Source of the DNA: PVC group bacterium
Lineage (GTDB): Bacteria > GCA-001730085 > JADFSZ01
Reading direction: 5' to 3'
Assembly: GCA_022560555.1 (NCBI GenBank)
Contig: JADFSZ010000070.1
Coordinates: 1-8,439 of the forward strand
DNA length: 8,439 nt
Below the pieces are notes generated by a model, which searched no databases, was not told the DNA's origin, and was given only the letters and a program-made list of their open reading frames with translations. This document shows positions 5,802 to 8,439 of the stretch, piece after piece (positions within the stretch are counted from its first letter, which is position 1; each line of letters begins with the position of its first letter). The position numbers were made by a program, and so were the translations under genes.

Positions 5802-5847
5802 GTATGAGATGTAGATTTTTGCTGTAAGGTCAATTGGGGAAACGGAT

Positions 5848-5876
5848 ATCATAGCATACATCCACATTCACCAAAA
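5848..5876 (-). promoter_or_regulatory. Candidate extended -10 promoter for the AsmA-like/yihY pair
   Basis: On the minus strand TATGAT (5853-5848, 5 of 6 consensus) is preceded by TGC, an extended -10. A weak -35-like TTTTGG (5876-5871) lies 17 bases upstream. Transcription would start near 5841, about 50 bases before the start codon. It lies in the 126-base gap after trmB, where I found no convincing terminator, so read-through from trmB is also possible. Confidence 0.45.
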
Positions 5877-5914
5877 GATTCTCACGCCCGGAAGGGTTTT
5901 AAAGGGACAGATCC

Positions 5915-6838
5915 TTAGGAGGAAGTTTTCGTAACTTCTTGATGCACATGATCTATGGCCAATTGCAGACCCCGGCACGGAATAACCCCGGAGCTCATAT
6001 CCGGCAAAATCCGCCAGATCGGACCAACTCTATCAATCTTGATCCATACCGATTGTGTTAAAGGGCCCTCAACAATAACAACACTCTGCATGGCACGCTC
6101 GCGCTTGGGATCAAAAAGAAACTCCTTGAAGCGGAGGGTGACATCTTGATGAACGTCTTCAGGATGAAATTTTTGCGGATCAAAATGATTGACTGTATAG
6201 GTGTTCATGTTCGGGGTGTCCGTTGGAGACAACTTGTGATGCTGATGTTTCACCAAGTATACTTCAAAAAACTGTTTTTGTCCTTCTTCTGCCCATTTTC
6301 GCTCATATTTTGTGTCAAGCCGCGCGGGGATCTGTTGGGATGTCACCACAAAGCCTGTGTCCATTGCTTGGTCCATAATCCAATTTTTAAATGCCTCCTG
6401 ATCGGTAACAATACGCACGTGTCCTTTGGATCTCAATCGGTTGTTTAAGATTAATAAAAAATCACGCGAAAATAATCGGTATTTGATATGCCGCCTCTTC
6501 GGCCAAGGACATGGAAATAACGCGGTAATTTCACGAAGGCTGTTTGGTTTAGTATATCTCTCAAAAAGAACGCGGGCGTCATGCCAAACAACATAGGCAT
6601 TCCTCAAACCAGCTTGGTGGATTCTTCTCAAGGCTCTTGCCGCATAAGTCCATCGGCATTCAATCCCCAAAAATGTCTGTTCGGGATGTTTCAGAGCGTT
6701 TCGGGTAAAATATTCTCCGTTCCCGATCCCGATTTCAATATTGAGCCCCATTTGATTTTTCATTCCCTCCGCGTTTGGGAACTGAGACATGGGAATGAGA
6801 AATTTGTAAATGGACTCGTTTTGGGCCGTGAGTTTCAT
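5915..6838 (-). CDS. trmB: tRNA (guanine-N7-)-methyltransferase TrmB, with C-terminal extension
   Basis: The 307-residue product contains the TrmB Rossmann methyltransferase at about 30-197, which puts N7-methylguanine at tRNA position 46 using S-adenosylmethionine. IEIGIGNGEY (34-43) is the SAM motif I, and E60 in LGIE is the expected ribose contact. FPCPWPKRRHIKYRLFSRDF (108-127) is the signature segment, followed by GHVRIVTDQEAF (139-150) and LDTKYERKWAEEG (174-186). Two things are odd. In the signature, the FPDPWPK Asp, linked to catalysis in E. coli TrmB (D144), is Cys110. The protein also carries about 105 extra residues (about 203-307), against a usual length near 210-240, including a strand-rich segment QSVVIVEGPLTQSVWIKID (251-269). 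Some TrmB proteins, for example from Aquifex, also have C-terminal extensions. The AAGGA at 6852-6848 lies 9 bases before the ATG. It is divergent from yfcH. Confidence 0.88.
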   Translation of the reverse strand: MKLTAQNESIYKFLIPMSQFPNAEGMKNQMGLNIEIGIGNGEYFTRNALKHPEQTFLGIECRWTYAARALRRIHQAGLRNAYVVWHDARVLFERYTKPNSLREITALFPCPWPKRRHIKYRLFSRDFLLILNNRLRSKGHVRIVTDQEAFKNWIMDQAMDTGFVVTSQQIPARLDTKYERKWAEEGQKQFFEVYLVKHQHHKLSPTDTPNMNTYTVNHFDPQKFHPEDVHQDVTLRFKEFLFDPKRERAMQSVVIVEGPLTQSVWIKIDRVGPIWRILPDMSSGVIPCRGLQLAIDHVHQEVTKTSS

Positions 6839-6898
6839 CCGTATATTTCCTTAAAGGGCCTTTGTGTGAAAAAAGAGGATTTTTCTATTTACATCCTT

Positions 6899-6904
6899 TA
6901 TAAT
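6899..6904 (+). promoter_or_regulatory. Consensus -10 box upstream of yfcH
   Basis: A perfect TATAAT lies about 42 bases before the yfcH start. No recognisable -35 or extended -10 TG accompanies it. Transcription would start near 6911, leaving a leader of about 35 bases. On the other strand the same AT-rich stretch offers TATTAT/TATAAA, so it could also serve trmB. Confidence 0.35.
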
Positions 6905-6945
6905 ACATCCGAGTAACAAATAACCACCCACTTTTTTGAATTTAC

Positions 6946-7857
6946 ATGAAAATACTTCTTGCCGGGGCTACAGGTTTTATCGGTAAATCACTCGTCCATT
7001 CTCTTGGTGAAGCCGGTCATCATGTGACGGCTTTGACTCGTTCAAAAACAAAGAATAATTTGCCTTGCGTTTCTATAATTTGGGACGCTTCCTCGGTGGG
7101 GACCTGGTCAAAAGCCCTGGAGGGCACAGACGCTGTTATCAATTTGGCCGGAGAAAATATTGCGCGACGTCGTTGGACACGGCGGCAAAAAAAGCGCATT
7201 CTTGAAAGCCGCCTTCAAACGATCCAAGCTCTTTTTGACGCTATGGATCGGGCCCGGCAAAAACCCAAAATCTTTATTCAAGCTTCTGCCATCGGATATT
7301 ACGGCCCTTCGACAGACCAGGTTTTTACGGAAGACAACGGCCCCGGAACGGATTTTTTGTCTTCTGTTTGCCAAAGAGTTGAACATGAATTGGTGCAAGC
7401 GAAAGATGGGGATCTTCGGTGCGTGGCTCTTCGCATCGGGGTTGTTCTTGAAAAAGGAGGCGGCGCGCTGCCTAAAATCAGCTTCCCGTTTCGCCTTTTG
7501 ATGGGAGGACATTTAGGAAACGGCTCCCAATGGTTTTCATGGATCCACCGTCAAGATCTCATTGGCATCATTCATCACGTCCTCGAGAACTCATCGCTTC
7601 ATGGGGCTGTTAACGCAACCGCGCCGGAGCCGGTCACTCTTAAAGAATTTTGCCGGACACTCGGAGAGGTTCTTCATCGCCCCTCATGGGCCCACGTGCC
7701 CGGCTTTGTTCTTAAAATTCTTTTGGGAGAAATGTCAGAGATGGTTTTGTACGGACAACGTGTTTCGCCCAAAAAACTTTTGGACATTCAATATCCTTTT
7801 CTCTACCCAAATTGTCGTGACGCCCTTGAGGCGATTTTAAGACCGGCTTCTCCATGA
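6946..7857 (+). CDS. yfcH: NAD-dependent epimerase-like oxidoreductase, YfcH/TIGR01777 family
   Basis: The 303-residue product is full length for the TIGR01777 family (about 295-305), a branch of extended short-chain dehydrogenases. The Rossmann nucleotide motif is GATGFIG (7-13), followed by VINLAGENIARRRWT (64-78), the family's hallmark. IQASAIGYYG (111-120) carries the Ser and Tyr of the active-site region. The Lys of the classical YxxxK motif is not there (YYGPSTD), as is usual for this family from memory. WFSWIHRQDLIGII (196-209) and NATAPEPVTLKEFCRTLGEV (223-242) are further signatures. The C-terminal DUF1731 segment is RPSWAHVPGFVLKILLGEMS (245-264) with LYGQRVSPKKLL (268-279). The physiological substrate is unknown; a cell-division-inhibitor (SulA-like) label is used in some annotations but is not supported by the sequence. 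No Shine-Dalgarno is visible before ATG 6946. Its stop overlaps the next start (ATGA). Confidence 0.92.
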   Translation: MKILLAGATGFIGKSLVHSLGEAGHHVTALTRSKTKNNLPCVSIIWDASSVGTWSKALEGTDAVINLAGENIARRRWTRRQKKRILESRLQTIQALFDAMDRARQKPKIFIQASAIGYYGPSTDQVFTEDNGPGTDFLSSVCQRVEHELVQAKDGDLRCVALRIGVVLEKGGGALPKISFPFRLLMGGHLGNGSQWFSWIHRQDLIGIIHHVLENSSLHGAVNATAPEPVTLKEFCRTLGEVLHRPSWAHVPGFVLKILLGEMSEMVLYGQRVSPKKLLDIQYPFLYPNCRDALEAILRPASP

Positions 7858-8439
7858 TGAACCCTATTCATCCACAGATACATTTTCTGAGAAAACCTTT
7901 TACCCTCCATTTGTTTATACTCGCGGTAACGTGTATCACTATTTACTGGAACTCTGTCACGGCTCCTTTTCATTTTGATGACATCCGTTTTATTGTTGAG
8001 AACCCATACGCACATGACCCGTTCGATATTGCCGGTATCTGGCAGAATTTTAACCGCCGCTTTGTGACAGGATGGACCCTCTCTGTAAATTATTATTTGC
8101 ATGGAGCCGATGTCCGCGGATTTCATGGAGTTAATATCGCGATCCATTTGGGATGTGGTCTGTTGGTTTATTTTTTCACTCTGTTAATTTTTCAAACTCC
8201 GGCGCTCATAAATCACAAATTAAAAACCAGAGTCTCGCCTCTAGCTTTTGTCGCAAGTTTAATATTTCTCACTCACCCCTTGGCAACGAATGTGACAACT
8301 TATATTTGGCAAAGATCGGCATCATTGGCGTGCTTTTTCTATTTGGCAGCATGTGCGTCCTACCTTTTGGGACGACTACGAGTGTCAAAACGGTGGTATG
8401 TCATGTCCGGATTTTTCATGATCCTTGGTTTTCACTCCA
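7854..8439 (+). CDS. Multispanning membrane protein resembling TMTC-type GT-C glycosyltransferases, N-terminal part
   Basis: The frame opens with ATGATG, overlapping the yfcH stop by 4 bases, and stays open for 195 codons to the window edge. The start could equally be 7857. Hydrophobic segments lie at about 17-33, 95-113, 130-146 and 156-173, with another beginning near 181. The first loop carries APFHFDDIRFIVENP (37-51). The FDD dyad just after the first helix is typical of GT-C glycosyltransferases, where an Asp in the first external loop is catalytic. GWTLSVNYYLHGADVRGFHG (73-92), NIAIH (94-98), FLTHPLATNVTTYIWQRSAS (138-157) and LACFFYLAACASYL (158-171) resemble the conserved membrane region of the TMTC/O-mannosyltransferase-like proteins. 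Those often carry C-terminal tetratricopeptide repeats, which would lie beyond the window. The role may be glycan transfer to envelope proteins, but this is inference. Coupling with yfcH is by overlap only. Confidence 0.7.
   Translation, partial: MMNPIHPQIHFLRKPFTLHLFILAVTCITIYWNSVTAPFHFDDIRFIVENPYAHDPFDIAGIWQNFNRRFVTGWTLSVNYYLHGADVRGFHGVNIAIHLGCGLLVYFFTLLIFQTPALINHKLKTRVSPLAFVASLIFLTHPLATNVTTYIWQRSASLACFFYLAACASYLLGRLRVSKRWYVMSGFFMILGFHS

Noticed and set aside
5789-5833. ATG at 5833 as start of the AsmA-like gene
   Set aside because: It would put 15 polar residues before the hydrophobic anchor and lacks a ribosome site. The ATG at 5788 has a perfect AGGAGG.
5875-5914. Possible terminator after trmB (CCC-TTCC-GGG)
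   Set aside because: The stem is only 3 base pairs and is not followed directly by a T run.
7803-8147. Open 114-codon frame on the minus strand across the yfcH/TMTC-like junction
   Set aside because: It is antisense to the end of yfcH and the start of a convincing membrane protein, with no recognisable domain.
1-8439. Mobile element, defence system, CRISPR array or RNA gene
   Set aside because: I saw no transposase, integrase, nuclease-type defence gene, regularly spaced repeats or tRNA-like cloverleaf. All long stretches are accounted for by the genes listed.

Overview
The window looks like chromosomal DNA from a Gram-negative-type bacterium, carrying housekeeping and envelope genes plus one unusual carbohydrate-type gene pair. 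The family mix (a GerMN lipoprotein-like domain on a very basic membrane anchor, a YihY/BrkB protein with a winged-helix tail, an AsmA-like protein, and a TMTC-type multispanning protein) resembles uncultivated lineages such as Omnitrophota or other PVC-related bacteria. That placement is a weak inference. I see no rRNA, tRNA, CRISPR array, transposase, integrase or phage gene, and no gene-free stretch longer than about 150 bases.

Left arm (1-2995, all minus strand). A compact gene row reads, in order of transcription: a GerMN-domain membrane protein (2995-2366), the N-terminal half of a split transketolase (2343-1402), the C-terminal half (1386-379), and the start of a RuBisCO-like protein (404 to the window edge). 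The last gene starts with GTG inside the end of the transketolase gene. Gaps of 22 and 15 bases and a 26-base overlap suggest one transcript, with a plausible promoter at 3068-3096. The split transketolase keeps its thiamine-diphosphate residues but has lost two residues that contact substrate in E. coli TktA. Its partner has the N-terminal sequence expected of a form IV RuBisCO-like protein, not a CO2-fixing RuBisCO. Together they suggest an undescribed or little-described sugar or sugar-acid pathway. This is the most interesting part of the window.

Centre (2996-5914). A 183-base divergent spacer holds promoters for both directions and a perfect 7-4-7 inverted repeat that overlaps the -35 element of yjbQ. 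YjbQ (plus strand, 3179-3604) runs convergently into a YihY/BrkB membrane protein (minus strand, 4937-3615), with only 10 bases between the two stop codons. YihY is translationally coupled (TAGTG) to an upstream AsmA-like membrane-anchored protein (5788-4937), which has its own perfect AGGAGG ribosome site and an extended -10 promoter.

Right arm (5915-8439). A tRNA (guanine-N7) methyltransferase TrmB with an unusual active-site motif and a C-terminal extension (minus strand, 6838-5915) diverges from a YfcH/TIGR01777 NAD-dependent epimerase-like gene (plus strand, 6946-7857). That gene overlaps, by ATGA, the start of a large membrane protein resembling TMTC-type GT-C glycosyltransferases, which runs off the window.
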